A stretch of DNA of 64,000 nucleotides from Osedax fenrisi (Eukaryota; Annelida; Polychaeta; Sabellida; Siboglinidae), in the NCBI GenBank assembly GCA_964019155.1, contig OZ025245.1, positions 31,378,045 to 31,442,044 on the forward strand. Reading direction: 5' to 3'. The notes beneath the pieces are model-generated. The model had not been told where the DNA came from, ran no database searches, and saw only the letters and a program-made list of their open reading frames with translations. Position 1 is the first letter of the stretch; each line of letters begins with the position of its first letter. Both the position numbers and the translations under genes were made by a program. Shown here piece after piece: positions 47,785 through 61,200 of the stretch.

Positions 47785-50700
47785 CTGAGGAGTCTATTTA
47801 TATCTGCTATTAACATATATGATTCAATAAATAAATATTATTATTATATACATTTAAGTGTATAAATATAATTATATTTCAAAAAATATTTTTATATTTA
47901 TTTATAATAATATAAATCATTTATTAGAATACTTGCCATTTTACAATTTACAATGTCATTAACCTTTATAGTATTATATTAGTATATATTACAACAATAT
48001 TATATTATATAATTTATATAATATATATATTTTTCTTTTATATTTTTTCTTTATTTTTTTATTTTTAAATTTAAGATAAAGAAAAACCCCTGAAAAACCC
48101 ACCAAAAACCTCCAATATATTTCTTAGATTTCTGGGATTTTTGCCACCCTGATCACATGATATAGCATTTATGTATGCAATGATATAGAATAATTCAATG
48201 TAAACAATCTCGTTTTTATTTCATATAAATCTGCAATATATAAATTATAAACTAAAATAAAATAGTCAGGAATACTAAATAAATAATAAATAAAATAGTA
48301 ATACTTTTATTTTGGAATAGTATGGTCAAAAAACTATTTGTATGCTATTTCTAGATTCATGGCTAACAATTTTACACATTTAAAAAACACTATAATTATT
48401 AATATTATGAAACAAAAAATAAATAATTTTTTTTTTAATATTTGTGAATTCAACCCATTACATGCGTGCTGCGATATGCCCTTAAGTCGCATAGACGTGC
48501 ACCTCTTTTTTCAGATCACTTTTCTATACTCATAAGGTCATCTTGGTTTCTACAATTTATGAAGATTCATTATTAATATAAATAAGTAAATTTACATTTT
48601 CATTTTTAATATTTGTAAAAGCTTATCTCTGGAATATTGAGTTTCTGTTTACTTAATAATTTCTCTGTATACAATGCATGATTAAAGGAATAGTACAATG
48701 ATTATTACTATATAAATTGTATACAATTATATTACTATAACAAATTTATAAAAATATATTATAATAAATCAAATATAATACATTTAATGTATACTAAACT
48801 ACCTAGAAATTTTCTACTATTATTTTACTTTTTATAATATATATAAATAATATATGAAATATTATATTTTAAAAGATAAATTATTATTTTAATAGGTAAC
48901 CCCCTAATTTATATTTTTGTAGATAAAAGATAATATAATCGAGTAGAAAAGGGTAGTATAATTATGCATTCTGTTGATACATTATATTACAGTATCAACT
49001 AAAAGTTGTATAATTTTACATTCAGTTGATACTACATCATATGATAAAAGCATGTGTTATACAATCTTGTGATATGTATAAAGTAATTTAGAACATTTTC
49101 TTACTGGGTTCTTTATTAAAATTATCTTTAAATAAATTAATTCTCTATTATTATATGTAAATTTCATGTTTTATAAGATATGGTATATAACTTATTTGGG
49201 TAATTAGTAAAATAACTGGTGTAATAAAATTAATTATATTACTCAGTATTTACACAATTTTAAACTATCAAATATATTATAATATATAATTAATTATAGT
49301 AATTATAGTAATTATAGTAATTACTTTATAATAATAAATAAATGTATTAACCATATAGATATGAGTAAGTGGCATTGATCATCATTAAATATAACCAATC
49401 AAATTAAAGAATGTTCACTAATCTTATTTTATATTCGTTACATATTATATTTTTCCTTATTATATTTATTATTTACAAATTTGATATTACTCTTGTAAAG
49501 TAATAGTATTTTTCATATTTATATTAACTTTTAAATAATGTATTCTATTTTATATTCTAGTTATTGTATTGATATATATATATAATATAATAATATTTTT
49601 TATTTATTATAATTCAATATTTTCATATATACAAATAATATATATTTATATTCCTGTATCTGTAATTTTATATTATATTAATTTGTAAATGTATTACTTT
49701 ATTATTAAAATTAACTGATTTATTTTGATCTTGATTTCATCTGTATATGTATTTATTCTGATATATTCATCCAGCTATAAAACATTATTAAATAGTGCCT
49801 ATGTAATAATACAATTTGAGTAGTATATGGATAATAATTAAATTCTATGTGATTTTTATTAGAAAATTATGCATACAATTAAATTATTAAAAGATTAATA
49901 ATTTTCAAAATATACAATATAATTGTATGACATAAACATAAATAAATCTTATGATTTATAGTATAATTGCTGTTTGTTGATATAAAATAATTATAATATA
50001 ACTTATATTGAAATTATAGCTAGATCTAATTATACAGAAATCCCCATCTATTTACAGGCTGTGCATATTAAATCCCATTATTAGATAAGAAGACACCCCT
50101 TAATGTGATACTAGACTTTTAAATTGGAAAGGCTAATTCATGCATCTATATATAGCCCATGTTAAATCTCAATATACTTGATATGTAGAAGTGGCTTATA
50201 ATATATCTATTTATATATTATAAATATCTAATGCTATAAATATACAATTAAATAATATAACTTTAACTATATAGAAGCAATTAAACAATCCATAACTTGT
50301 TATGTATAAACTGATCTTAATTATATTAAATTATTATATTCATTTACCTTTATCATATCACAGTATAATTAGAAAATGCACAATCATTACTTATTTTCAA
50401 TGTTCCAATATCACTCCACTTTTATACCAACATCATATCTGCCACCTGCAATCATTGATCACATGTTTTACTATTTATGTATTGATTATTCATACCTTGT
50501 TGTATTAATTAATTCCATATATTAAGTATATTTATATATATATAAAAAAATTAATTAAATTTTATTGAATCTATATAATTATTATGCTATAATATTATTT
50601 TTAATTTAATTTCGTTTGTATACAATTATGTATTTATAAATATTTGTTGATAACAAAATATATATATATATATTCCATATTCAATTATAACCAATTAGAT

Positions 50701-50807
50701 ACAGAGATTATTACATTAAAATTAATATATTTATTCAGTAAATAGTTGTATATATATATATCAATACATTAATAACAATTATTTATAAAATCCATAACAG
50801 TTAATCA
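47780..50807. other. AT-rich DNA upstream of the Kelch gene
   Basis: No gene is seen. ATTATAGTA repeats occur at about 49285-49325. The 50040-50200 part is slightly richer in G+C and may hold the 5' UTR or promoter of the Kelch gene, but no specific element can be named. Confidence 0.45.
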
Positions 50808-53086
50808 ATGGATTCGTATTGCATTGGATTAGTCTCCAACATGAATTCCCTCAGAAATCAAGACATCCTGACCAACTTCTCAATTATCAGTGATTCTATT
50901 GAATATAGGGTTATATCTCATTATATATTTAGTAAGTAATCAGGGAGGTATATATTTAAATTTTGTTTAATGTTATATTAATTTTAATTTATAGAAATAA
51001 TAAAAATATTAAATACTATCATAATATTTAGCTATTAAAAGTTAAATATCTCCATTATATATTTTACAATATATGTATATTTGCTCATGTATTTTACACT
51101 AAATTTACATGTAGGATACAAACTATTACTACAAATTATAAAACCCTATATAGTTTATTATAATTAAAACATACTCGTAATATATATATATTTATCAATG
51201 ATTATTTTAACATTATATTTATTTTCACTACTTCTATACAAAATATATTTACAGTGATAATAATATAAATATTATTTATAAATGAATCATTATTTAATAT
51301 AATAATTAATTACCAGGTGCATAAGGTAATATTGGCGGGAGCCAGTGATTACTTCAGATGTCTCTTTAACTCTGATATGAAGGAGAAAAACCAGTCTAAA
51401 GTTAGCTTCAACTTTAGCAAAAACTGCATGGAGTCTTTGTTACAGTATATATATTCAGGAGAGGTATGCATTGATGAAAATAATGTTGGAGAATTGACGG
51501 AAATCTCATCGTATCTACAAGTTTTTAATTTATTTAATAATTGTTCTATTTTATTTAATTAAATTTAATATATACTGATTAATTAAATCAATTTAATAAT
51601 ATAGAATAATAATAATATTAAAATAAAAAATGTTAATTAAATTAATATATATTATATGTATATTATCAGATATATATATTATGACAATTATTTTGTATCT
51701 TATTTTCTCTTATTAATCCTAACTAATGTTAATTTAATTATTCCCAAGGTAAAGTCTTTGATTGAAAAGTGTGACAGTTTTCTGGCAGAATATCTCCCTG
51801 AGCATCCTTCAAGTAATCTGTTGGATATAATGTATAGTTATAACATGACTTTTGTTAATATGTATCTTCAGAAGATAAAAAGTGATTTTAATATTATTTT
51901 TATTGAAACAATAGAAAAATATGTTTTCTTAAAACTAAGCCCTAATGATTTACATGAATTTTTAAAACAACGAGCTTTTCATAGTTCAAATGAATATTAT
52001 TTTGTTAAAGGTATTGTGTTATGGTTGACATACGATTTAGATAGTAGATTTGATAATGCAATATCCTTGTTTAGTCTAATTAATTGTAGAGTTTGTGATA
52101 AAAATATAATGCTAGATAATAAACTAATTAATACAGGAAACTGTAAATTAGATCTAATCATTCAGCAATTACATATTAATATTTCTGTATTAAATGATAA
52201 ATCTACTCTAGAATTATTAAATTATTATAAACTAAACTCTATTGATAGTTTTAGCATTCCGTCTTATGAAGAATCAACTATCAATACTAAAAAACAGTTA
52301 TCTCTATATAAAGTAGCAAATGATGGTATTTATGATATTAATGATAATAACAGAATATTTCAATATAATTTTGGTGATGGTAATAAAGTTATTTATATTA
52401 ATAGTAATTTATTAATTATTAATTTTACTGAAGGTAAAATGTTAAGATTTAATACTATAACTAATGATGTAACCCGTTGTAGTTACCCTCATGGTTATTT
52501 ATTTCATAGTAGCAGGGCTCCAACTGTTAATGTAACGATAGATGGTGATTTGATCACTATTGGTGGATATCAGAGTAATAATAGGAGTTCATGTAAAGTG
52601 AATATTTATAATATAAATACAGATTCATGGTCAGCAGGTAAATCTTTACCTTATGGTGTATGTTGTCATGCCACAGTTGTAGTAGATGAGGATATTTATG
52701 TTATTGGTGGTATTACTGGTAGTTGTGATACTAATAATACAGTAATACGTTATAGAGGTGGTAAGTGGCATACATTAGCACCTTTATTACATGCGAGATG
52801 TTGGCATGCTGCTTTAGTACGAGATAACTGTATTTATGTATATGGTGGTAGTGATGGTTGTATTCTTAAGCCTGAATGTTATAACATTACAACTAATGTA
52901 TGGACATCTCTTAATACAGATATATTTAATGATGTAACATTATCTAATAGTGTTTATGATGAAAGTGTAATTGACATGTATTCTAATAATAATATATATT
53001 CTATATGTTTAGATAACAATGATAAAACATTATTATATAGTGATGTTAATATATCTCACTATTGTTTAATTCTTATGAATTTGTGA
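50808..53086 (+). CDS. BTB-BACK-Kelch (KLHL-type) protein, three coding exons
   Basis: Proposed exons are 50808-50909, 51317-51520 and 51749-53086, giving 547 residues. Introns are GT-AG and phase 0 (407 and 228 bp). Exon 1 opens the BTB fold (SLRNQDILTNFSIISDSIEY). Exon 2 continues it (VHKVILAGASDYFRCLFNSD, LLQYIYSGEV). Exon 3 has the BTB end (VKSLIEKCDSFLAEYL), the BACK domain (about 125-230: DLHEFLKQRAFHSS, VLWLTYD) and Kelch repeats (about 310-540) with GG doublets in LITIGGY, IYVIGGI and IYVYGGS. At least three blades are clear and the others degenerate. The family typically recruits substrates to Cullin-3. Codons are strongly AT-biased, like the host DNA. Exon 1 and the splice sites are my inference. 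Confidence 0.9.
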
Positions 53087-55410
53087 ATTAAATACATTTA
53101 CTATTGTTTATTTATTGCATCATATTATCAATGTGTATTATTATAATAAATATGAATACCCTTTTTAATTAATTAATTAATTATAATACAATATCATAAT
53201 TATAAACACAATAGATACATTACATAATTAATACAATATAAACATGTATTGTTTTAATATAAACTATTCAGTACATAATATATAGTTAATTATTGAATTT
53301 CTTGTTCCAGATATAAATATTCAGTATTATAATGTATATTTAATTATATTTCAGATTTCATAATATGCTTATCTTTATTAATTACATTATTAAATTACTG
53401 ATTATTTTAATATATGATTAACTCTTAATATTATATTTAACTTATTAATAACTATATTATTTAATAATTCTATAAATAATATGAAATAATCATATCTTAA
53501 TTATATAGGTCAATCCTTTCTAGAGAAGATTGTATGAATGTTTATGAATGTTTAATAGATACGTTCCATTATCTTAAATAACTTATGAATATATTATTAT
53601 AATAATGATACTATAGTATCATATAATCTAAATATATTTCACCTGTTGAGAAATAACAAAGAGTTATTCATGTTTATTAAGTAAGATAGTATATTTGATC
53701 CTACATCGGTGACCTGTATATGAGTGAATAATAAGAGAGATGGATAAGAAATAGACTACCGAACATTTGCACTGTGAACATAACATTGCCTTCTCTCTGG
53801 GAGAACAACACTGCTGCAGGTTTTGTAATAATAGAATCACAGTTTAATAATGCATGTATTACAAACCATACTACCTAATATCATCATATTGTCACTTCTA
53901 TAAATAAGGCTGTAACATTTATGTTCCTACAAATACTCACTAATCCATAGAATAAAGATATGAACATCTCTAATAACAGCTGTAACCTTGACCTCATTAA
54001 AGAGCTCTTACTTTATTGAACATATCTGACCTTGAACACTGTAGACACACTGATCTGTTAAACAACATGCGATGATTGCATGGGAACAGCCACTAAAGGA
54101 AGCTCTTCAGATAACTTATATAGGTTTACCTTATAATATATCAGCTTTACCTATAATACACTATTAGTCTATCTCACACACTTACACTATCACTGTTTGT
54201 TATTGTCATTACTTTTGTTACATCTTTTTATACTTATTTGATTTTATACGATTAAAATAGTTAATTATTTGATATATTATGATTATAATAATGAATACAT
54301 TGTATATCACTTCCCTATCACACTATGATAATAAACCATTCAATGATACTATACATGAATTCCCTGACATATTAACATTGCAAACAGAAACATGCATAAA
54401 CACCACATAACTAATTACACAGAGACAAGTGACCTTCATTCTACAGCAAAGTAAGAAGACTATCCACAGAGAAGCTTACAATAGCACACGAGCAGTTCAG
54501 TAACCTACAACAACTGCAGAAGATAATCAGAAGCTAGCACCCTGCACTCTGTAATCACCCCTTCATATGGTCCACTAACAATGAGGTAAGTTCATCCAGC
54601 TGGTGATTATTGAATATTAAATAATCAAATTGTTAAACTCAGATACACAATTCATCATATCAAAGATGTTCCTTAAATCTGAGAAACAAGAATATATTCT
54701 CAAAGTTGGCTAAAGACTGCCACCAGATTCCAGTAATGATGAAAGATATCCCAAACACAGCAGTCTTAACACATGCGAGGTTATTTGAAGATGTCATATC
54801 ATTATACTACATTAAATACATACATTTAAAAATAATCAAGATGCATAAATCCTCTTAAGAATTAATAGTTCACTTTATTTACTATTAATATATCGCAACT
54901 TATTATTTAATTACAAATGAGAATACTTTTATTGCGTAATGAGAATTATTATATTACAGATCACACATATCGTAGTGAAATAAGTTATCACTTTGTTTAC
55001 ATAGCAACCAATATATAGTTGTGGTAATAACTGCTTAGCTTTTAAATATCTTTTAATTGTATTATTATTATAAAGATAAGTACGTATTCATTTATTTTTT
55101 ATATTATCTATTATATTAATATATATTAAATATTAATATCCAACTTATTTGAAATACATAATAGTTGTCTTTAAATTATAATCATATCTTATTTAGATAT
55201 AATTATATTTAGTATTTGTTTACATTTTATTATAACAAAATAAAAATCCTAAAAAATAAATAATAATCACAAAGATAATAGAATTATAAATTCGATAAAT
55301 TAATTAAATTCAAATATATATTACATACTGTTTATGTATATTCATACTTAGCTACATTATTTACTATTTATAAAATTAATTAACTAGTAGTTTATAATAA
55401 TATTATAACT
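53087..55410. other. Intergenic DNA with possible exons near 54.4-54.6 kb
   Basis: 53700-54600 is richer in G+C than usual. TTCTACAG at 54439-54446 precedes a stretch that reads KVRRLSTEKLTIAHEQFSNL then QQLQKIIRS and a stop. ATGAG|GTAAGT at 54592 is a good donor. These could belong to a host transcript around the CR1-type insertion, but no complete model can be built. Confidence 0.3.
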
Positions 55411-55789
55411 GATATTCTCCCGTGGATCTCCCTTGGGAATTTGCTTTTGGTAGTCGGATCTACCAACCTTCATTTGAGGTTAGCTACCAACTTACACCTA
55501 GATAGTCTACTGCTGTATTTACTTACATACAGATCCATCAATTCTACCTCGGACGATACACTGCCTTACATCTCAGACAATCGGACCATCATTGCCCGGC
55601 TGCCACCAAGCATACCAGGAGCCTACTAAAGTCAACCGGTGCTTGTCAAGTCAACTCGTCATATAGCAAAACGGACTGAATACCAAACTTCTTCAAAAAT
55701 ATCCCTGTTACGACCAGTTTTTATACATTTATTATTATATTTATTATTATCTATTTCATTCAATTTAATCCCACAATCTCAAGTATACC

Positions 55790-56785
55790 ATGTCCTCAAA
55801 TTGTTCACATTGTAACCTTCCCGCATGCGAATATTATCTCAAATGTAAAACATGTCCATCTATTTTACATTATAATTGTTTATACCCCGCAGCTATTATT
55901 TCTAAATCCTGGTTTCATTCTAAAAACCCCCCTCCCGCTTATGCTATTGCTATATTTAATTCACCTAACTTCATCTTCTCATGTTCCTCATGCCTAGCCT
56001 TAAATAAGTTTCCTTCGACTAATCATACAACTACTCCACCCATTACTATGCCATATTCACCTTCTACTTTAACTGACAAATCTATACATAATACTTGTTC
56101 CAAGGTAACGCCAAATATAACATCTGATATATATTCTTCTACTACGACTATTAATATCCAGCCCAAGCATAATGCTAATACCCAGCCCAATGATAATACT
56201 TCTAAAAACATTCCAAAGCTAATGGACTTAAAATTGTCCTCAAATCACACACCAACCCCTATATTATCTAGTTCAACTTCCTCAAAGTCTTCATCCATAC
56301 GCTCCATAGATAATTCCCTCATACTAGTACTTGAACACCTTCTTCCTTATGAAGTTAACTATAATTTCATAGTATCATTAATTGACTATATAAAACTTCC
56401 ACATTCTTATATTACTTCTGCCTCATTTCTTACCAGTACTGCTATATTACGTTTCACTAATATTTCTGCTCGTGATATATGTTTCTCCTCCCTTCTAAAA
56501 ATCTCACCACATAGTAATTTTAAGCATATATTTATTCGTCATTATTTACCTGACTCTACTAGACTTCTTGGTAAGGTACTATATCATGCCCTAAAACAAA
56601 AACTCACGCCCATTTTGTATAAAGTATTTTTTAATAATCGTTCCCAAACATTTGAACTTAGGGATAAAAAAAATCCTCTTTCATATCCCCCTTTTCTCAT
56701 CCCTGAATCTGATCTAACAAAATGGTTTGATTCTTTTGATCACTATAAGAAATCATTTATAAATAATTCTTCCTCTCAAGCCTGA
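55790..56785 (+). CDS. CR1/L2-type ORF1 with PHD-like zinc finger
   Basis: 331 residues from ATG 55790. An N-terminal C4HC3-like finger uses C5, C8, C19, C22, H27, C30, C65 and C68. A Ser/Thr/Pro/Asn-rich linker follows (about 80-175), then a folded-looking region (about 180-325) with SLILVLEHLLPYEVNYNFIV and hydrophobic spacing like an RNA-binding domain. PHD-like fingers are known in ORF1 of several CR1/L2 lineages, where ORF1 binds element RNA. It ends at TGA 56783-56785, directly followed by CTA and in frame with ORF2. Confidence 0.85.
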   Translation: MSSNCSHCNLPACEYYLKCKTCPSILHYNCLYPAAIISKSWFHSKNPPPAYAIAIFNSPNFIFSCSSCLALNKFPSTNHTTTPPITMPYSPSTLTDKSIHNTCSKVTPNITSDIYSSTTTINIQPKHNANTQPNDNTSKNIPKLMDLKLSSNHTPTPILSSSTSSKSSSIRSIDNSLILVLEHLLPYEVNYNFIVSLIDYIKLPHSYITSASFLTSTAILRFTNISARDICFSSLLKISPHSNFKHIFIRHYLPDSTRLLGKVLYHALKQKLTPILYKVFFNNRSQTFELRDKKNPLSYPPFLIPESDLTKWFDSFDHYKKSFINNSSSQA

Positions 56786-59616
56786 CTATCCTCTAATATA
56801 GCCTTGATCAATATTCGCTCCTTGAGATCAAATATATCCCTTCTGTTCCCATACCTTAAATTACAAAAATTTATTATAATCGCATTGACTGAGACCTGGA
56901 TTTCTAATAATGACTCTGATATATTTGCCTCCATCTTGGACTTTGGATATACACTCTATCTCGCTCCACGACAAATGGGCCGTGGTGGTGGGGTAGGATT
57001 TATGATACGTAATGATTTTTACCTATCTCCATCCATTTCATTCCCCCCCTTTTCATATAGTGATTGTATTTCGCTGACCCTCAAGCTTCCTAACTTAACT
57101 CTACATCTTACCGTTATCTATCGTCCCCCAAAACCTGAAACCAGTTTATTCTTTGATGAATTTCATGATTTTATCCATAAACTTCCTTCATCTTCAACCT
57201 ATCTACCAATAGTTCTTGGTGACTTAAACTATCACTATAATTCTCCCATCTATCCCCATGGTGACTTTAAACTCCTAACTGAGTCTCTTTCCTTGTGCCA
57301 ACATATATCATTTCCTACCCATTCTAGTGGCAATACACTTGATATGATATTTACACCCCTATCCAGTCCTCTTATTAGATGTATAAACCCTAACTCCTTT
57401 CAAAAAATTGAACTACTAACTGATCATTTTATTATTGAATTCTCTATAAATCTAAAATTCACAAATATTAAACGAAAACGTATTACATATAGAGATGTTA
57501 AGTCTATCGACCTACCAAGATTTGTAAACAATATCAAAACTGAGATCTCTTCTTCAACTTCCCTCTGTCCGGTACTCCTAAACTCCACTCTCCTAAATAT
57601 TATCAATATACATGCACCTACAAAAACTACATTAATTACCGACCGCCCTTTTTCTCCCTGGTTCTCCCACGAACTTTTCATCTTCAAGAAGAGTGTTCGA
57701 AAATTTGAGAAGAAATTTCTTAAAAATCCTTCTACTGAAACTAAATTAGCACTATCACTAGCTAGAAAAAATTACAAATCTACTATATCTCGTTCAAAAT
57801 CTATCTATTATAACAAAAAGATAGCATTGATATCCTCCAATCCTCGCAAATTATTTAAAATAGCAAATAAAATTCTCTCTCCTCCAGATGAAAAAATCCT
57901 CCCCATTTTACCTAACACGTCAAATTTTCAACTGTGTTCTCTTTTTGAAAAATTCTTTAACCATAAAATTTCAAGCATTAATAATATTATTTGCGCATCT
58001 ACTCAACTCATACTCAATCCTACCATATATATTACCCATCATATTGACTCATTAAGTACATTCACTATTCCTTCACTGTATGAAGTAAATGACCTACTCA
58101 TGAAATCTCACTGTACCTCCCCCACTGATCCCCTACCTTTATCATTATATCACAAACTTTCACCCTTATTTTCTCCTATTTTCTTGGATATTATTGCGAA
58201 CTCACTAAACTCTGGCCAAGTTTCACCCTGTCTCAAGACTGCCATAATATCCCCTATTCTAAAAAAACAAAACTTAGACCCAAACTCATTTAGCAATTAT
58301 CGCCCGATCTCCCACCTACCCTTATTAAGTAAAATATTAGAAAGAATTGTTTCCAAACAACTCATAGCCCATGTAAATAAAAATAATCTTTTCGACCCGT
58401 TTCAAAGCGCTTTTCGTAAGGGTCATTCAACCGAAACAGCTCTCCTACGTATTACTGACACTATATTATCTACCTTAAATAGCAACACGTGTTGCCAGCT
58501 AATCCTACTTGATCTATCATCTGCTTTTGATACCCTGGACCATAACATATTAATCTCGCGACTTACTTTAATGGGTATATCTGGCTTAGCATTACAATGG
58601 TTTACTTCATATCTCACTAACAGGAATATCTCTATTATGATTGACAAATCTTACTCGCCTCTTTCTCCTCTTAACCACGGTATTCCCCAAGGATCTGTTC
58701 TAGGTCCATCCCTCTTTTCTATTTATATCCGCCCTATTGCTGATCTAATTAAGAAATTTCCAAATATCCACTACCATATTTTTGCTGATGATATCCAACT
58801 GTTTACCTTTTTCCCTATAAATTCTCATAATACCATTAACTCTGAATTAATCGAGTGTGCTAACTCCATAAGATTATGGCTCCTCTCCAATAAACTACTA
58901 ATTAATTCCTCTAAGACTACTGTACTTAACATATCTACTTCTGAAACTTCCTTTCCAAACTTTACTCTAAATAACATGATTATTTCTCCTTCTCATTCCT
59001 CCAAAAACCTAGGATTAGTATTTGATGACAAATTATCATTTAAGAATCACATATCATCCATTACAAAATCATCCAACTTTCATCTCTTCAGAATTAAAAA
59101 AATACGGACATCACTTTCCAGAAACCTTACTAAAACTCTAATTAATGCTCTTGTACTTTCACGTATTGACTACTGTTCTTCCCTACTGAATTTACTTCCT
59201 GCTAAAGCTACTGCTCCACTTAATCGGATTATCCGTTCCTCAATACGTACTACTTACTGTTTAACTCGACTGGATCACTCTACTACAACATCTCATCAAT
59301 CATCTCGTATGTGGCTACCATTCTCCCTCAGGTGTAAATTACGTATACTATCTATAATCCATAAATCAATATATTCTTTTACCCTAGCTATATCTCTGAT
59401 CTAATTAAAAAACGTACTATATTATCTTCTCTTCGTTACCAAAATGCTCCTCTACTTATCTCCCAGAACTCTAGTAAAACTTCCCTAAATTCTAGAGCTT
59501 TTAAAAATTCCGGTCCAACTCTATGGAATTCCCTCCCTCCTACCATTCGTTCTATTAGATCCCACAAAAGATTTATAAATCTTACTTCTTCTTTTCTCTC
59601 TACCCATAATCATTAA
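56786..59616 (+). CDS. CR1/L2-type ORF2: endonuclease and reverse transcriptase
   Basis: The frame is open from the codon after the ORF1 stop to TAA 59402-59404. The endonuclease motifs start about ten codons in (LINIRSLRSN), then LTETW, GRGGGVGFMIR, YRPPKP, LGDLNYHYNSP, NTLDMIF and LTDHF. The reverse transcriptase follows with NYRPISHLP, LLDLSSAFDTLDHN, GIPQGSVLGPSLFS and FADD at 58781-58792. A one-base frameshift near 59375-59390 moves the last 70 or so codons (YISDLIKKRTILSS, SGPTLWNSLPPTIRS, stop at 59616) out of frame. No in-frame ATG opens ORF2; the first start-like codon is TTG at 56804. Expression from ORF1 by readthrough or reinitiation is therefore likely. Confidence 0.92.
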
Positions 59617-59892
59617 ATCATCCAACTTATTATTTGTATCCGTGTTATATTAAATTTATATCATTATTAAATCGTTATTGTATTATTATTATCTTATTAT
59701 TATATAACACTATACTATATCAATGCAGTCTGTAGTATATACAACTACACCATATCAATGCAGACTGTAGTATATAATAGTCCTTTATATTGTTTATTAT
59801 TGTTTTTCCGTTGTATATTGAATGTATATTATTATCAAATTATTATCGTATTACTATTATTTTATTATTATTTTCTTCACGCACGAGCGAAG

Positions 59893-59950
59893 GGGTCTAC
59901 ATGACCCTATTTTAGTGCTAATAAACTCAATATCATCATCATCATCATCA
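59893..59950 (+). other. 3'-terminal stem-loop and (ATC)n tail of the CR1/L2-type element
   Basis: GGGTC (59893-59897) pairs with GACCC (59903-59907) across loop TACAT, followed by AATAAA (about 59920) and ATC repeats. 3' stem-loops in CR1/L2-group elements are known recognition sites for their reverse transcriptase. Confidence 0.75.
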
Positions 59951-60060
59951 TTTAGTCGTTACGATACCTCACAGATGATATTATCGATGTTATATAGTGT
60001 ATTACCCAGAATGCAATAGTGCATCACTGTTATTATACACTAACTTATCCACATCCCCTA

Positions 60061-60222
60061 GGTGTGAATGTAGAGGTGGCTTTCCCTAAAGAAATGTGGG
60101 ATCAGCCATCTTCAGAAGTCTCTGAGATACAGAAAACTGTTAGTAAATATCCTTGTATATATAAACTTAGGGTAGCTCAGCAGGCTAATTCTTCATATAC
60201 ACATGCTGTAGGGATTAGTTAA
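60061..60222 (+). CDS. Possible terminal host exon
   Basis: ATCCCCTAG looks like an acceptor ending at 60060. The open frame then reads VNVEVAFPKEMWDQPSSEVS, EIQKTVSKYPCIYKLRVAQQ and ANSSYTHAVGIS before TAA at 60220-60222, with AATAAA 16 nt downstream at 60239. Composition is gene-like. No family was recognised and the upstream exons are unknown; the CR1/L2-type element may sit in the preceding intron. Confidence 0.35.
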   Translation, partial: GVNVEVAFPKEMWDQPSSEVSEIQKTVSKYPCIYKLRVAQQANSSYTHAVGIS

Positions 60223-61200
60223 ACCCCATACAGACCTAATAAATAGGGCTTAAATAATATACTAGTGTAATATGCAATATTGTTACATATAATATGTAGA
60301 TTTACTATTTAAAAGTTACCATATGAAATAAGTACAACTATTAATTATATTCTCTATTAATAATCTATTTATAGTTCCCTATATAGTTTGTTGTTATCTA
60401 CTAACTCATGGATCCTTTACATAGTATTATATAGGTTCAGTAATCATTTCCATATTACAGTATTACATACTAATATAACATAACGTTGACCTCAGTGATA
60501 CTACAATGACCTCTAGTGTAATAACATGATCTAGCTCTCACTGAATAGTATCTCTACACACATGTGTATGTTCCATTATTGTGAAATCTCCTTTTACTAT
60601 CGTTATCATATATTACTAGAGCCCTAATTCTAGTACACCATCATTATACTACATAACCCTCCTTCTACACCCCTACTACTATGTAACATCATTAACTTCT
60701 ATACCACCTCACCATATCCCTATCACCCTCAGTACTATGCTACACTCACTCACTCCATTTCAATGATATACCTACCTCCATTTCAGTGCTAAACATAGGA
60801 AGTCTATGAAGAGGTAATAGAGGAGTGATACTACAAATACCGGTAGTCTTATTCCCTCATTGACTACATGTGCTGGCATCATTACCTAGTGAAACATAAG
60901 TTCAGCAACCAATGTCTGAATTAGGAAACACACGACAAGGACATAGTGAAGGACACACAACTGTTGAAGGATCTAGATGTACGAGATAGAATGTGTTCCA
61001 AGATGAAGAAAGACTCGCGATAGTAATCAAGTAACGATGAACCCGTGAAGAAGGAATATTCTGGAAGCATTCTAGAGTTCTTAATGTATCATGTCAATGA
61101 ACTTTATGATGCATTATGTATGTGAGGTGTCTACATAAAATGTGTGTCTACGTAAATGTCCAATATTGTTTAATAAAGTAATCATTAAAAATGTTTATAA
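60223..61200. other. Transcript-like region, no clear ORF
   Basis: 60400-61180 is richer in G+C than the background and ends with AATAAA at 61172-61177. Short frames such as KDIVKDTQLLKDLDVRDRMC (about 60938-60997) exist, but none is long. It may be a 3' UTR or a non-coding transcript. Confidence 0.3.

Larger units (their letters stand above)
55415..59952 (+). mobile_element. CR1/L2-type non-LTR retrotransposon, nearly intact
   Basis: It contains a G+C-richer 5' UTR from about 55415, ORF1 with a PHD-like finger, ORF2 with endonuclease and reverse transcriptase, a 3' UTR with a terminal stem-loop (GGGTC/GACCC at 59893-59907) and an (ATC)n tail (59932-59950). RT motifs (NYRPISHLPLLSKILE, FRKGHSTETALL, LLDLSSAFDTLDHNIL) place it in the CR1/L2 group. 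The only damage seen is the UGA between the ORFs, which may be functional, and one frameshift near the end. Confidence 0.93.
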
